Below are positions 1 through 8,417 of a stretch of 64,000 bases of DNA, one piece after another (the first letter of the stretch is position 1; the number at the start of each line of letters is the position of its first letter). Under the pieces are notes generated by a model. It was given only the letters and a program-made list of their open reading frames with translations, did no database searches and was not told the DNA's origin. The stretch comes from Pedococcus aerophilus (lineage in GTDB: Bacteria; Actinomycetota; Actinomycetes; Actinomycetales; Dermatophilaceae): the NCBI RefSeq assembly GCF_039532215.1, contig NZ_BAAARN010000005.1, forward strand, positions 346,422 through 410,421, in the 5' to 3' direction. The position numbers and the translations under genes were made by a program.

Positions 1-1433
1 GCAACCTCGTGGCCATGGACCTCGAGGAGACACTGCGGGGCAACCCCGTCGACGGCGTCGTCCTCCTCGCGGGGTGCGACAAGACCACGCCGGCGTACCT
101 GCTCGGTGCCGCCAGCACCGACCTGCCCTCGCTCCTCGTCACCGGCGGACCGATGCTCAACGGGCGCTGGCGCGGGGGAACCGTCGGCTCCGGCACCGCC
201 GTCTGGACCATGACCGAGGACCACCGCGCCGGGCGGATGACCGACGCCGACCTCGCCGAGGCAGAGTCCTGCATGAGCCGCAGCCGGGGGCACTGCATGA
301 CGATGGGCACGGCGTCCACGATGGCCCTGCTCACCGAGGTCCTCGGGATGCAGATGCCCGGCACCGCCGAGCTCCCGGCCGACGACGCCCGACGTCGCAC
401 GACCTCGCACCTCGCCGGACGACGGATCGTCGAGATGGTCGCCGAGGACCTGCGCCCCAGCGCGATCCTCACCCGCGAGGCCTTCGAGAACGCCGTCCGC
501 GTCAACGCCGCCATCGGCGGGTCCACCAACGCCGTGGTGCACCTGCTGGCGCTCGCCCGGAGGATCGGCGTGCCGCTCGACCTCGACGACTTCGACTCCC
601 TCGCGCGGGCCGTCCCGACGATCGTCGACGTCATGCCGTCCGGCCGCTTCCTCATGGAGGACTTCGCGTACGCCGGAGGGCTGGGGGCCGTGCTCGGCCA
701 GCTCGGCGACCTCGTCCACCGCGAGACGATCGGTGTCTCGGGACGGACGCTGGACGACGCCTACGCGGGAGCACAGCGGTGGAACACCGAGGTCATCCGC
801 GACCTCGACGAACCCTTCCAACCTGCTGGCACCGGCACCGCTGTCCTGCGCGGCAACCTCGCCCCGCGAGGTGCGGTCCTCAAGCAGTCGGCCGCCTCCC
901 CCGACCTCATGGTCCACCGGGGTCGCGCGCTGGTCTGGGACGACTACGAGGACTACCTGCGCGACGCCGACGACCCCGAGCTCGACGTGCAGCCCGGCGA
1001 CGTCCTGGTGCTGCGCGGGGCCGGCCCCAAGGGCTACCCCGGCATGCCGGAGATCGCGAACCTCCCCCTGCCGGCGAAGATGCTGGCCGCCGGGGTGACC
1101 GACATGGTGCGGATCAGCGACGCCCGCATGTCCGGCACGTCCTACGGCACGGTCGTCCTGCACGTCTGCCCCGAGTCGGCGGTCGGCGGACCGCTCGCCG
1201 CGGTCCGCTCCGGCGACACCATCGAGCTCGACGTGCCCGGCCGGCGGCTGCAGCTCGACATCACGGACGAGGAGCTTGCCGAGCGCCTCTCGTCCATCAC
1301 GCCGACGCCGTGGCCCGCCACCCGCGGGTACCAGAAGCTCTACGTCGACCACGTCCTCCAGGCCGACGAGGGAGCCGACTTCGACTTCCTCGTCGGGGTG
1401 GAGCCCGCGACCATCCCGAGGAGGTCGCAGTGA
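1..1433 (+). CDS. IlvD/EDD family dehydratase, probable sugar-acid dehydratase (5' end missing)
   Basis: Iron-sulfur dehydratase that would convert an aldonic (sugar) acid to its 2-keto-3-deoxy acid, or a dihydroxy acid to a 2-keto acid. The reading frame is open to the left edge, so the true start lies outside; 476 residues are visible of the roughly 570-600 usual for the family. Visible motifs are GCDKTTPAYLLG (cluster-ligand cysteine region), GGPMLNGRW followed by GSGTAVW, and SCMSRSRGHCMTMGTAST. The C-terminal part carries GPKGYPGMPE and DARMSGTSYG, typical of the family. The GPML...GSGT arrangement is closer to pentonate/sugar-acid dehydratases than to housekeeping IlvD, but this is a judgement by eye. 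Its GTGA overlap with the next gene makes it the first visible gene of a coupled eight-gene operon ending in an aldolase, so a sugar acid is the favoured substrate. Confidence 0.9.
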   Translation, partial: NLVAMDLEETLRGNPVDGVVLLAGCDKTTPAYLLGAASTDLPSLLVTGGPMLNGRWRGGTVGSGTAVWTMTEDHRAGRMTDADLAEAESCMSRSRGHCMTMGTASTMALLTEVLGMQMPGTAELPADDARRRTTSHLAGRRIVEMVAEDLRPSAILTREAFENAVRVNAAIGGSTNAVVHLLALARRIGVPLDLDDFDSLARAVPTIVDVMPSGRFLMEDFAYAGGLGAVLGQLGDLVHRETIGVSGRTLDDAYAGAQRWNTEVIRDLDEPFQPAGTGTAVLRGNLAPRGAVLKQSAASPDLMVHRGRALVWDDYEDYLRDADDPELDVQPGDVLVLRGAGPKGYPGMPEIANLPLPAKMLAAGVTDMVRISDARMSGTSYGTVVLHVCPESAVGGPLAAVRSGDTIELDVPGRRLQLDITDEELAERLSSITPTPWPATRGYQKLYVDHVLQADEGADFDFLVGVEPATIPRRSQ

Positions 1434-1807
1434 CCACGCGCCATACCGATCCGGCTCCCGGCACCCTGCTGGCACCGCCGCTCGACCCCCTCACCGCGCT
1501 CACCGCCTGCCGGACCCGTGTCCTCGAACGTGAGGGCATTGCGATGTTCGTGGCCGTCGACGACCTGCGACCCAGCGCCCGGACCCGGCCCGGACCGTCC
1601 GGGCGGCGGCTCTCGGCGCAGGAGGAGTCCGTGCGCGACGAGGGCCGCCTGCTGGCGTCGTTGCTCGACCTCTACCACTCGGGCCTCGAGGAGGCAGGGT
1701 TCCCCACCGACGACCCCGACCCCGACGAGACCGGCGCCCGCGAGCTCATCGACGCCCTGGCCGTCCTCGCCGACGTGCACCTGCGCGCCCAGCCGGAGGT
1801 GTCGTGA
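1430..1807 (+). CDS. hypothetical protein, 125 aa
   Basis: I do not recognise this protein. GTG start chosen because it overlaps the dehydratase stop by 4 nt (GTGA); its own stop overlaps the next GTG in the same way. It is acidic, cytoplasmic-looking, without signal peptide or membrane segment. The middle reads DDLRPSARTRPGPSGRR, and the C-terminal half (SLLDLYHSGLEEAG, later ELIDALAVLADVHLRAQ) looks helical. Codon use matches its neighbours, and tight coupling on both sides argues that it is a real gene co-translated with the dehydratase. A role as an accessory subunit or helical adaptor is possible but nothing in the sequence shows it. Confidence 0.7.
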   Translation: MTTRHTDPAPGTLLAPPLDPLTALTACRTRVLEREGIAMFVAVDDLRPSARTRPGPSGRRLSAQEESVRDEGRLLASLLDLYHSGLEEAGFPTDDPDPDETGARELIDALAVLADVHLRAQPEVS

Positions 1808-2487
1808 ACACCCTCACCCACGACTACCAGCGCACGGCCTTCGCCGACGGCCGGTTCCTGCGGGTCGTCAACTGGCACAACACCCCCGAGGGTGGCCGGG
1901 CGACGCTGCGGGCCGAGCTGGTGTGGTACCTCGAGCGCTACCACCCGGTGCTGCCCGAGGACCTCGACCGCTTCACCGACACCGGACGCTGGCACCTCGA
2001 CCGGCCCGGCTTCATCCCGGTGTTCTACGACAGCTACCTCAACAACGCCACGGTCGCGGCACCGGTCTGCGACGAGCTGGGCCTCACCGCGTGGTTCTTC
2101 CCCACGACCGCGATCCTCAGCATCCCGCCTGCCGAGCAGGCCGCGCTGGCCGAGCAGCACCACTTCTCGATCCTCGAGGAGGAGCGTGGGCAGCCGGCGT
2201 TCGCCATGACCTGGGACGACCTCGCGGTCATCGCCAGGCGCCACGTCGTCGCCGCGCACACGGCCACCCACGCGGCCGCCAAGGACATCACCACGCCCGA
2301 AGACGTCGAGCGTGAGATCAGCACACCCATCCGGCTGATCACCGAGCTGACCGGCGTCGTGCCGCCCGCGTTCGCGTTCCTGTTCGGCACGCCGCCGGTC
2401 GTCGGCACTCTCGCGGGTGACGCGGTGCTGGGCAGCGGGGTCCGCTACGCCACGACCAACACCTCCTACCTGCGGATCGCGGACTGA
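1804..2487 (+). CDS. polysaccharide deacetylase-like (CE4/NodB fold) protein
   Basis: 227-residue protein with a CE4-like layout but no signal peptide, so it probably acts in the cytoplasm on a small metabolite rather than on cell wall. Segment 71-104 (IPVFYDSYLNN then ELGLTAWFFPTTAI) matches the family pattern of a metal Asp, a helix, then 'G..ATFF'. HTATH at 152-156 matches the paired metal-binding histidines. The usual DD pair reads YD here (Tyr75-Asp76), so the Asp that normally serves as catalytic base is missing while the Asp-His-His metal triad is retained. It is coupled by a GTGA overlap to the upstream gene. Some members of this superfamily hydrolyse ring amides such as allantoin or uric-acid derivatives, so a C-N or ester hydrolase acting on the pathway substrate is possible. 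Confidence 0.7.
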   Translation: MNTLTHDYQRTAFADGRFLRVVNWHNTPEGGRATLRAELVWYLERYHPVLPEDLDRFTDTGRWHLDRPGFIPVFYDSYLNNATVAAPVCDELGLTAWFFPTTAILSIPPAEQAALAEQHHFSILEEERGQPAFAMTWDDLAVIARRHVVAAHTATHAAAKDITTPEDVEREISTPIRLITELTGVVPPAFAFLFGTPPVVGTLAGDAVLGSGVRYATTNTSYLRIAD

Positions 2488-2488
2488 C

Positions 2489-3247
2489 ATGGCCGAGAGC
2501 ACGTCCCGCCGACCGGTCGCCGTCGTGACCGGCGGCAGCCGTGGCATCGGCGCCGCCACCGCGGTGCGCCTGGCCGAGGAGGGGTATGACGTCGTCGTCA
2601 CCTTCGCGACGCGCGCGGACGCCGCCTCAGCCGTTGTCGCCCGGTGCGAGGGAGCCGGCGCGCGCGCCTCGGCGGTGCGGCTGGACCTGCGTGACCTCGA
2701 CGGGGTCGCGGAGGTCTTCGAGCACACGGACCGCGAGCACGGTCGACTCGACCTGCTGGTCAACAACGCCGGGGTGCTCCCTCCCGCCGGGCGCGTCGCC
2801 GACCTCGACGCCGCGCGGGTCACGTCGACCCTCCTCGTCGACGCGGCGGGTCCGGCGCTGTGCGCGGCCGGGGCCGTGCGCCGGATGAGCACCACCCACG
2901 GCGGCAGCGGCGGGGTGGTCGTCAACGTGTCCTCGCGCGCCGCCCAACGCGGTGGCGCGGGCGAGTTCGTCGACTACGCCATGGCCAAGGCAGCGGTCGA
3001 CGCGCTCACCACCGGCTTGGCTGCCGAGGTGGCCGACGAGGGCATCCGCGTCGTCGGCGTGCGACCCGGCCTCGTCGACACCGACATGAACGCCGGGCAG
3101 CCCGGGCGGCTGGACCGCCTCGTGGCCACCGTGCCGCTGGGCCGCGCCGGCACCGCCGACGAGGTCGCCGCGGCGATCTGTTGGCTGGCCGGTCCGGACG
3201 CCGCGTACGTCACCGGCGTCACGCTCGACGTGTCCGGGGGGCGGTGA
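2489..3247 (+). CDS. SDR family NAD(P)-dependent oxidoreductase
   Basis: Classical short-chain dehydrogenase, 252 aa. Visible are the nucleotide-binding TGGSRGIG (residues 14-21), NNAG (92-95), the catalytic Ser in NVSS (146-149) and YAMAK (Tyr163, Lys167), then the C-terminal PG motif and the CWLAGPDAAYVTG stretch. ATG start chosen because it lies 1 nt after the previous stop; the frame stays open upstream but those residues are not family-like. In this operon it could oxidise a sugar or polyol to the lactone/acid that feeds the dehydratase, or reduce a keto intermediate. The substrate cannot be read from the sequence. Confidence 0.9.
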   Translation: MAESTSRRPVAVVTGGSRGIGAATAVRLAEEGYDVVVTFATRADAASAVVARCEGAGARASAVRLDLRDLDGVAEVFEHTDREHGRLDLLVNNAGVLPPAGRVADLDAARVTSTLLVDAAGPALCAAGAVRRMSTTHGGSGGVVVNVSSRAAQRGGAGEFVDYAMAKAAVDALTTGLAAEVADEGIRVVGVRPGLVDTDMNAGQPGRLDRLVATVPLGRAGTADEVAAAICWLAGPDAAYVTGVTLDVSGGR

Positions 3248-3248
3248 G

Positions 3249-4286
3249 GTGCTGGTGAACCCGCTGCACCACCGGCCCGGCCCCCACCTCCTCGTGGTCG
3301 GCGACCTGTGTCCCGACATCGTCGTGTCCGGCGTCGCCACGCGCGGACGTGAGCTGGCCTTCGGCCAGGCCGAGGAGCTCGTGGAGGCCACCACGCTGAC
3401 CATGGGTGGCAGCGCCGCCATCACCGCCTCCGCCGCGGCGGCAGCGGGTGCCGCCGTCGCCCTCGTCGCCGTGGTCGGCAACGACGACCTCGGCCGGCTG
3501 TGCATCGGCTGGCTGGCCGACCGCGAGGTGGGGACGGACCAGGTCCGGGTCGCCGACGACGTCCGGACCGGCAGCTCGGTGGTCCTGGTGCGCGCCGACG
3601 ACAGCAGCGACCGGCACATCCTCACCGAGCTGGGCGGCATCGCGGCCCTCACCGCGGACGAGGTGACCGATGTGCGCCTGGCGTCGGCGGGGCACGTGCA
3701 CGTCGCCTCGTGGTTCCTCCTCGACGGCGCCCGCGACGGGCTGCCCGAGCGGCTCGCCGCGGCCCGCACCCGCGGGTGCACGACCAGCCTCGACACGAAC
3801 GACGACCCGGCCGGTGCGTGGACGAGCGCCGTCGCGGCCCTGCCGCACTGCGACGTCCTGTTCTGCAACGACCGGGAGGCCACCGGCCTCGCGGGGACGG
3901 CGGACCCCGAGGCTGCGGCCGCGCAGCTCCTCGCGCTGATGCCCCACCGCGACGCGGACGCCCGCTTCCCCGCGGTGGTCCGCAAGCTCGGAGCCGAGGG
4001 CGCCCGGGTGGTCACCGCGCGCGGGACGGTGTCCGTCGAGGCCCCCGACGTCGAGGTCGTCGACACCGTCGGCGCCGGGGACACCCTCGCCGGGACGGTG
4101 CTCGCCGCCCTCGTCGCAGGCGCCGAGTGGCCGCGAGCGCTGCGCCTCGGTGTCGCCGCCGGGTCGTTGTCCACCACCGGCTCCGGCGGGGTGCAGGCCC
4201 AGCCGGATCTCCGGGCCACCCAGAACCTCGCGCGTGACCTCGAGGTCAGCGCCCACCCCCGCTCGGAACAGGAGAACTCACCATGA
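3249..4286 (+). CDS. PfkB family carbohydrate kinase
   Basis: Ribokinase-fold sugar kinase, 345 aa. The N-terminus has LLVVGDLCPDIVVSG, then the glycine-rich TMGGSAAITASAAAA segment (PfkB signature 1), VVGNDDLG, and at 272-282 DTVGAGDTLAG, which holds the anion hole and catalytic base Asp278. The GTG start follows the SDR stop by 1 nt; the stop overlaps the next ATG. It would phosphorylate a sugar, sugar acid or keto-deoxy intermediate with ATP. Paired with the adjacent SIS isomerase, it resembles amino-sugar or ketose-phosphate modules, but the operon ends in a non-phosphorylated 4-hydroxy-2-oxoacid aldolase type, so the order of steps is uncertain. Confidence 0.9.
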   Translation: MLVNPLHHRPGPHLLVVGDLCPDIVVSGVATRGRELAFGQAEELVEATTLTMGGSAAITASAAAAAGAAVALVAVVGNDDLGRLCIGWLADREVGTDQVRVADDVRTGSSVVLVRADDSSDRHILTELGGIAALTADEVTDVRLASAGHVHVASWFLLDGARDGLPERLAAARTRGCTTSLDTNDDPAGAWTSAVAALPHCDVLFCNDREATGLAGTADPEAAAAQLLALMPHRDADARFPAVVRKLGAEGARVVTARGTVSVEAPDVEVVDTVGAGDTLAGTVLAALVAGAEWPRALRLGVAAGSLSTTGSGGVQAQPDLRATQNLARDLEVSAHPRSEQENSP

Positions 4287-5230
4287 GCGTCGTACCCTCC
4301 CCCGGCTGGCACACCCGCACCGAGATCGCGAGCCAACCCGACCTGTGGACCGTCGCCCTCGAACGCGCCGCAACAGGGGTCCCGGGTCTGCCCGTGCCTG
4401 GCGAGTCCGTGCTGGTCCTCGGCTGCGGCACGTCCTTCTACGTCGGCACGGCCTACGCCCGGATCCGCGAGGACGCCGGGCACGGCACGACCGATGCGCT
4501 CATCGCGAGCGAGCTGCCCCGGCTCCTGCGCCCGTACGACCGGGTCGTGGCGATCAGTCGCTCGGGCACGTCGTCCGAGCTGCTCGACGCCGTCCGCGCG
4601 GCTCGCCGGCAGCAGCCCGGCATCCGCGTGACCGCCCTGCTGGGCGAGCAGGGGACGCCGCTGGCCGACCTGGCCGACGACGTGGTCGACCTGTCCTTCG
4701 CCGACGAGCAGAGCGTCGTCCAGACCCGCTTCCCGACGGTGCAGCTCGTCCTGCTCCGTGCCGCCCTCGGCCCGTCGGGCCACGGCGACGACACCGACCC
4801 GGCGGTGCTGGCCGGGCTGCCCGAGCGCGGCCGGTCGGCCCTCGCCGGCACCCTTCCCGCGACCGGGATCCGCCAGCTCGTCGTCCTCGGCCACGGCTGG
4901 GGCGTGGCGATCGCGGAGGAGGCCGCGCTGAAGGTCCGGGAGGCCGCTGGCCAGTGGACCGAGTCCTACGCCGTCGGCGAGTACCGCCACGGCCCCGTCG
5001 CCACCTGCGGTCCCGGCACCCTCGTGTGGGGCCTGGACGCCGTCCCGACCGACATCGTCGCGACGGTCGAGGCCGCCGGGGGTCGGATCGAGCACGGGTG
5101 CGGTGAGCCGTTGCTCGAGCTCGTCCGCCTGCACCGGTATGCCGTCGAGCTGGCCACCGAGGCCGGTCGCGACCCCGACGTCCCCAGCCTGCTGTCGCGC
5201 TCGGTGGTGCTCCCCGAGGCGGCCTCGTGA
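4283..5230 (+). CDS. SIS domain sugar isomerase (GlmS/AgaS-like)
   Basis: 315-residue protein with two SIS (sugar isomerase) domains and no glutaminase domain. The first has [13 protein letters not shown] and [14 protein letters not shown] (phosphosugar-binding serines); the second has [17 protein letters not shown] followed by [10 protein letters not shown], the pattern of GlmS-type isomerase domains. It should bind a phosphosugar and catalyse aldose-ketose isomerisation or deamination. ATG start overlaps the kinase stop by 4 nt and is preceded by a purine-rich ACAGGAG. Being translated directly after the PfkB kinase suggests that the kinase product and the isomerase substrate are the same metabolite pool. 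Confidence 0.88.
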   Translation: MSVVPSPGWHTRTEIASQPDLWTVALERAATGVPGLPVPGESVLVLGCGTSFYVGTAYARIREDAGHGTTDALIASELPRLLRPYDRVVAISRSGTSSELLDAVRAARRQQPGIRVTALLGEQGTPLADLADDVVDLSFADEQSVVQTRFPTVQLVLLRAALGPSGHGDDTDPAVLAGLPERGRSALAGTLPATGIRQLVVLGHGWGVAIAEEAALKVREAAGQWTESYAVGEYRHGPVATCGPGTLVWGLDAVPTDIVATVEAAGGRIEHGCGEPLLELVRLHRYAVELATEAGRDPDVPSLLSRSVVLPEAAS

Positions 5231-6126
5231 CCGTCAGCGCCGCCATCGTCGGTCCCGGCCACATCGGCACCGACCTGCTCGCCAAGCTGCGGCGCAGCGA
5301 GCAGGTCGAGGTGCGCTGGGTGGTGGGTGTCGACCCCGCCTCGGACGGGCTCGCCGCTGCCGCCCGCCTCGGGGTGCAGACCTCCGCCGAGGGGGTCGAG
5401 TGGCTGCTCGCGCAGACCGAGCTCCCCGACCTGGTGTTCGAGGCGACGTCGGCCTCCGCCCATGCGCGGCACGCGCCCCTGTATGCCGCCGCCGGAATCA
5501 CCGCCGTCGACCTCACGCCCGCAGCGGTGGGCCCCCTCGTGTGCCCGTCGGTCAACGGGTCCGACCTCGCGGACGCGACCAACGTCAACCTCATCACCTG
5601 CGGCGGGCAGGCCACGGTCCCGGTCGTGCACGCGGTCTCGCGGGTGGCGCCGGTCGACTACGCCGAGATCGTGGCGTCGATCGCCTCCCGGTCGGCGGGG
5701 CCCGGGACCAGGGCCAACATCGACGAGTTCACGCAGACCACGGCCCGCGCGCTGGAGTCGGTCGGCGGGGCCGCCCGCGGCAAGGCGATCATCGTCCTCA
5801 ACCCCGTCGAGCCACCGATGGTCATGCGCGACACCGTCTACTGCTCCGTGCCCGTCGGCAGCTCGGACGACGACGTGTCCGCCTCGATCCACGCGATGGT
5901 GGCCGAGGTGCAGACCTACGTGCCCGGCTACCGGCTGCGGGCCGACCCGCAGTTCGACGACGTCGACACCCCGCAAGGCCCGCGCACCAGGGTGACCACG
6001 CTGCTCGAGGTCGCCGGGGCGGGCGACCACCTGCCACCGTGGGCCGGGAACCTCGACATCATGACCGCCGCTGCCGCCCGGGTCGGCGAGCTGCTGGCCG
6101 CCCGCACGGTGAGGAGCCACGCATGA
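5227..6126 (+). CDS. acetaldehyde dehydrogenase (acylating), DmpF/MhpF/BphJ family
   Basis: CoA-acylating aldehyde dehydrogenase, 299 aa, of the family that works in complex with 4-hydroxy-2-oxovalerate aldolase, oxidising the channelled aldehyde to acyl-CoA with NAD+. Visible are the N-terminal Rossmann motif [11 protein letters not shown], a [11 protein letters not shown] segment, the catalytic [10 protein letters not shown] (Cys125) and [18 protein letters not shown] near residues 195-212. GTG start is in a GTGA overlap with the SIS gene; its stop overlaps the aldolase ATG. Length is usual for the family. In aromatic meta-cleavage operons it is accompanied by a hydratase (DmpE/MhpD), which is not present here. 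Confidence 0.93.
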   Translation: MTVSAAIVGPGHIGTDLLAKLRRSEQVEVRWVVGVDPASDGLAAAARLGVQTSAEGVEWLLAQTELPDLVFEATSASAHARHAPLYAAAGITAVDLTPAAVGPLVCPSVNGSDLADATNVNLITCGGQATVPVVHAVSRVAPVDYAEIVASIASRSAGPGTRANIDEFTQTTARALESVGGAARGKAIIVLNPVEPPMVMRDTVYCSVPVGSSDDDVSASIHAMVAEVQTYVPGYRLRADPQFDDVDTPQGPRTRVTTLLEVAGAGDHLPPWAGNLDIMTAAAARVGELLAARTVRSHA

Positions 6127-7202
6127 CCCAGCCGCCCCTTCCCGCTCCTTCGGACCACTCGGAAATCGTTGCCCCGCAAGGTATCCGGCTCACCGACTCG
6201 ACCCTGCGGGACGGCAGCCACGCCATGCGCCACCAGTGGACCGAGGGCCAGGTGCGCGCCGTCGTGCACGCCCTCGACCGCAGCGGGGTCGAGGTCATCG
6301 AGGTCGCCCACGGTGACGGGCTCGGCGGCTCGTCCTTCAACTACGGCTTCTCGGGGACGTCGGAGATCGACCTCATAGCCGCCGCGGTCGAGGAGGCCGA
6401 GCAGGCGCGGATCGCCGTGCTCCTGCTGCCCGGCGTCGGCACCGTCGAGGACCTGCGGGCCGCGCACGGCGTCGGCGCCTCGGTCGCCCGCATCGCGACG
6501 CACTGCACCGAGGCCGACGTCTCGGCCCAGCACTTCGCGGCGGCCAGGGCGCTGGGCATGGAGACGGTCGGCTTCCTCATGCTGTCGCACCGCGCCTCAC
6601 CGGAGGTGCTCGCCCAGCAGGCGCGGACCATGGTGGCTGCCGGCGCCGAGTGCGTCTACGTCGTCGACTCCGCCGGTGCCCTCGTCCTCGGTGACGCCCA
6701 GGCCCGGGTCGCCGCCCTCGTCGAGGAGATCGGGCCGCAGGCGCAGGTCGGCTTCCACGGCCACCAGAACCTCTCGCTCGGTGTCGCGAACTCCGTGCTC
6801 GCCCAGCAGCAGGGGGCCCTCCAGGTCGACGGCGCGCTCTGCGCCCTCGGCGCCGGGGCGGGCAACGCCCCCACCGAGGTGCTCTGCGCGACCTTCGAAC
6901 GCCTCGGCATCCCCACCGGCGTCGACGTGCCCGGCGTGATGCGGGCGGCCGAGGACGTCGTCCGCCCCCTCGTGCCCCGGCTGCCCTGGATGGACCGCTC
7001 GGCGATCGTGCAGGGGACGGCCGGGGTCTACTCGAGCTTTCTGCTGCACGCCGAGCGAGCCGCCGACAGGTACGGCGTGCCGGCCCACCGCATCCTCCAA
7101 CGCGTCGGCGAGGCCGGGTACGTCGGCGGGCAGGAGGACATGATCATCGACGTGGCGCTGCAGCTGCTGCGCGAGGACGAGGCGGCTGCCCGACCGTCGT
7201 GA
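6123..7202 (+). CDS. 4-hydroxy-2-oxovalerate aldolase, DmpG/MhpE/BphI family
   Basis: Divalent-metal class II pyruvate aldolase, 359 aa, that cleaves 4-hydroxy-2-oxoacids into pyruvate plus an aldehyde. [12 protein letters not shown] carries Arg29, Asp30 (metal) and His33 (general base); [15 protein letters not shown] carries the two metal histidines; the C-terminal [16 protein letters not shown] and [10 protein letters not shown] are the hallmark of the domain that contacts the dehydrogenase and forms the aldehyde channel. ATG chosen at the ATGA overlap with the dehydrogenase. It is the last gene of the operon; the next gene is convergent after 25 nt. The neighbouring dehydratase makes a 2-keto-3-deoxy sugar acid (itself a 4-hydroxy-2-oxoacid) the likely substrate. 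Confidence 0.94.
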   Translation: MTQPPLPAPSDHSEIVAPQGIRLTDSTLRDGSHAMRHQWTEGQVRAVVHALDRSGVEVIEVAHGDGLGGSSFNYGFSGTSEIDLIAAAVEEAEQARIAVLLLPGVGTVEDLRAAHGVGASVARIATHCTEADVSAQHFAAARALGMETVGFLMLSHRASPEVLAQQARTMVAAGAECVYVVDSAGALVLGDAQARVAALVEEIGPQAQVGFHGHQNLSLGVANSVLAQQQGALQVDGALCALGAGAGNAPTEVLCATFERLGIPTGVDVPGVMRAAEDVVRPLVPRLPWMDRSAIVQGTAGVYSSFLLHAERAADRYGVPAHRILQRVGEAGYVGGQEDMIIDVALQLLREDEAAARPS

Positions 7203-7227
7203 CGCCGGCTCCGGTGTGTGGCGTGTC

Positions 7228-8307
7228 CTAGGTCAGGTCGGTGCGGCCCTGGGCCTTCAGGGCGTCGACGATGCCCTTGACGTCCTGGGCCCGCTCGCGC
7301 GACATGACGAGCACCGCGTCGGGGGTGTCGACGACCACGACGTCGTCGATCCCGACGAGCGCGACGACCCGGTCCGTCCCGGGCACGATGACACCGGTCG
7401 AGTCGAGCACGCGCAGCTTGTCGGCGTCCCCCAGGACGCGGACCCCCGGCAGGCCGTGGGCGTCCTCGAGCAGCGTGCCGAGCGAGGCGAAGTCGCCCAC
7501 GTCGTCCCAGCGGAACCCACCCGGCACCACCGCCACCCGCCCCTCGGCAGCCGCGGGCTCGGCGACGGCGTGGTCGATGGCGATCTTCTCCAGTCCCGGC
7601 CAGAGCTCGGCCAGCCTGGACGGGTCGGCTGCCACGGCCCGCAGCCCGGCTGCGAGCTCGGGGTGCCACTGGGCGAGCAGGTCGAGCAGGACCGAGGCCC
7701 TGACGACGAACATCCCTGCGTTCCACCGGAACCGGCCGGTCGCGAGGTAGCCCTCGGCGCGCTGGCGGTCCGGCTTCTCCACGAACTGCGCCACCGCACG
7801 AGCCGGGCCATCACCCAGGACGTCGCCCATCTCGATGTACCCGAACCCGGTGGCCGGGTGGGTGGGCTCGATGCCGATGGTGACGACGTGCCCGTCGGAG
7901 GCTGCCGCGACGGCAGCGGTGACGCAGGCGCGGAACTCCTCCTCGTCCCCGATCACGTGGTCCGCGGCGAACGAACCGAGCACCGCCTCGGGGTCGCGAG
8001 CCTCGAGCACCGCTGCGGCCCAACCGATCGCGGCCATCGAGTCCCGGGGCGACGGCTCGGCGAGCAGCTGGTCGGCCGGCAGGTCCGGGAGCTGCTTCGC
8101 CACGGCGTCGACGTGCGCCACCCCGGTGACGACGAGGACCTGCGCACCGGTGAGCGGCTCGAGCCGGTCCCACGTCGACTGGAGCAGCGAGCGCCCCGTG
8201 CCCGTGAGGTCGTGCAGGAACTTCGGCGACCCGGCACGCGACAGCGGCCACAGGCGCGTGCCCGCGCCACCGGCAGGGATCACGGCCCAGAAGTGCTCGT
8301 TCGACAT
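7228..8307 (-). CDS. manC: mannose-1-phosphate guanylyltransferase
   Basis: Makes GDP-mannose from mannose-1-phosphate and GTP, the donor for mannosylated lipids, proteins and polysaccharides. 359 aa; the N-terminus AVIPAGGAGTRLWPLSR is the nucleotide-binding signature, followed by SPKFL, GSFAADHVI (metal Asp region), the FVEKP lysine motif and NAGMFV. No C-terminal phosphomannose isomerase domain, so this is the short single-function form. The start at the MSNEHFW methionine is preferred over a possible upstream in-frame ATG that adds 11 arginine-rich, non-conserved residues. It is divergent from a GT4 glycosyltransferase with a 110-nt shared intergenic region, which fits a joint role in mannosylation. 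Confidence 0.95.
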   Translation of the reverse strand: MSNEHFWAVIPAGGAGTRLWPLSRAGSPKFLHDLTGTGRSLLQSTWDRLEPLTGAQVLVVTGVAHVDAVAKQLPDLPADQLLAEPSPRDSMAAIGWAAAVLEARDPEAVLGSFAADHVIGDEEEFRACVTAAVAAASDGHVVTIGIEPTHPATGFGYIEMGDVLGDGPARAVAQFVEKPDRQRAEGYLATGRFRWNAGMFVVRASVLLDLLAQWHPELAAGLRAVAADPSRLAELWPGLEKIAIDHAVAEPAAAEGRVAVVPGGFRWDDVGDFASLGTLLEDAHGLPGVRVLGDADKLRVLDSTGVIVPGTDRVVALVGIDDVVVVDTPDAVLVMSRERAQDVKGIVDALKAQGRTDLT

Positions 8308-8417
8308 GACGCGAACGCTAGCCCACCCCCGGCGCGGCACCGCCTGATCACCCCGCGCTCACCTGACACACCCCGGGCCGTCGCCGTCCCCTCACCAGCG
8401 GCTCCCACGCTGGTGGT

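Noticed and set aside
2627-5134. An 835-codon minus-strand open frame across the SDR, PfkB and SIS genes
   Set aside because: Low-complexity Arg/Ala/Ser translation with no motif, opposite to three recognisable enzymes.
5227-7202. Part of an aromatic meta-cleavage pathway
   Set aside because: No ring-cleavage dioxygenase, hydrolase or 2-oxopent-4-enoate hydratase is near; the neighbours are sugar-type enzymes. It stays possible only if such genes lie left of the window.
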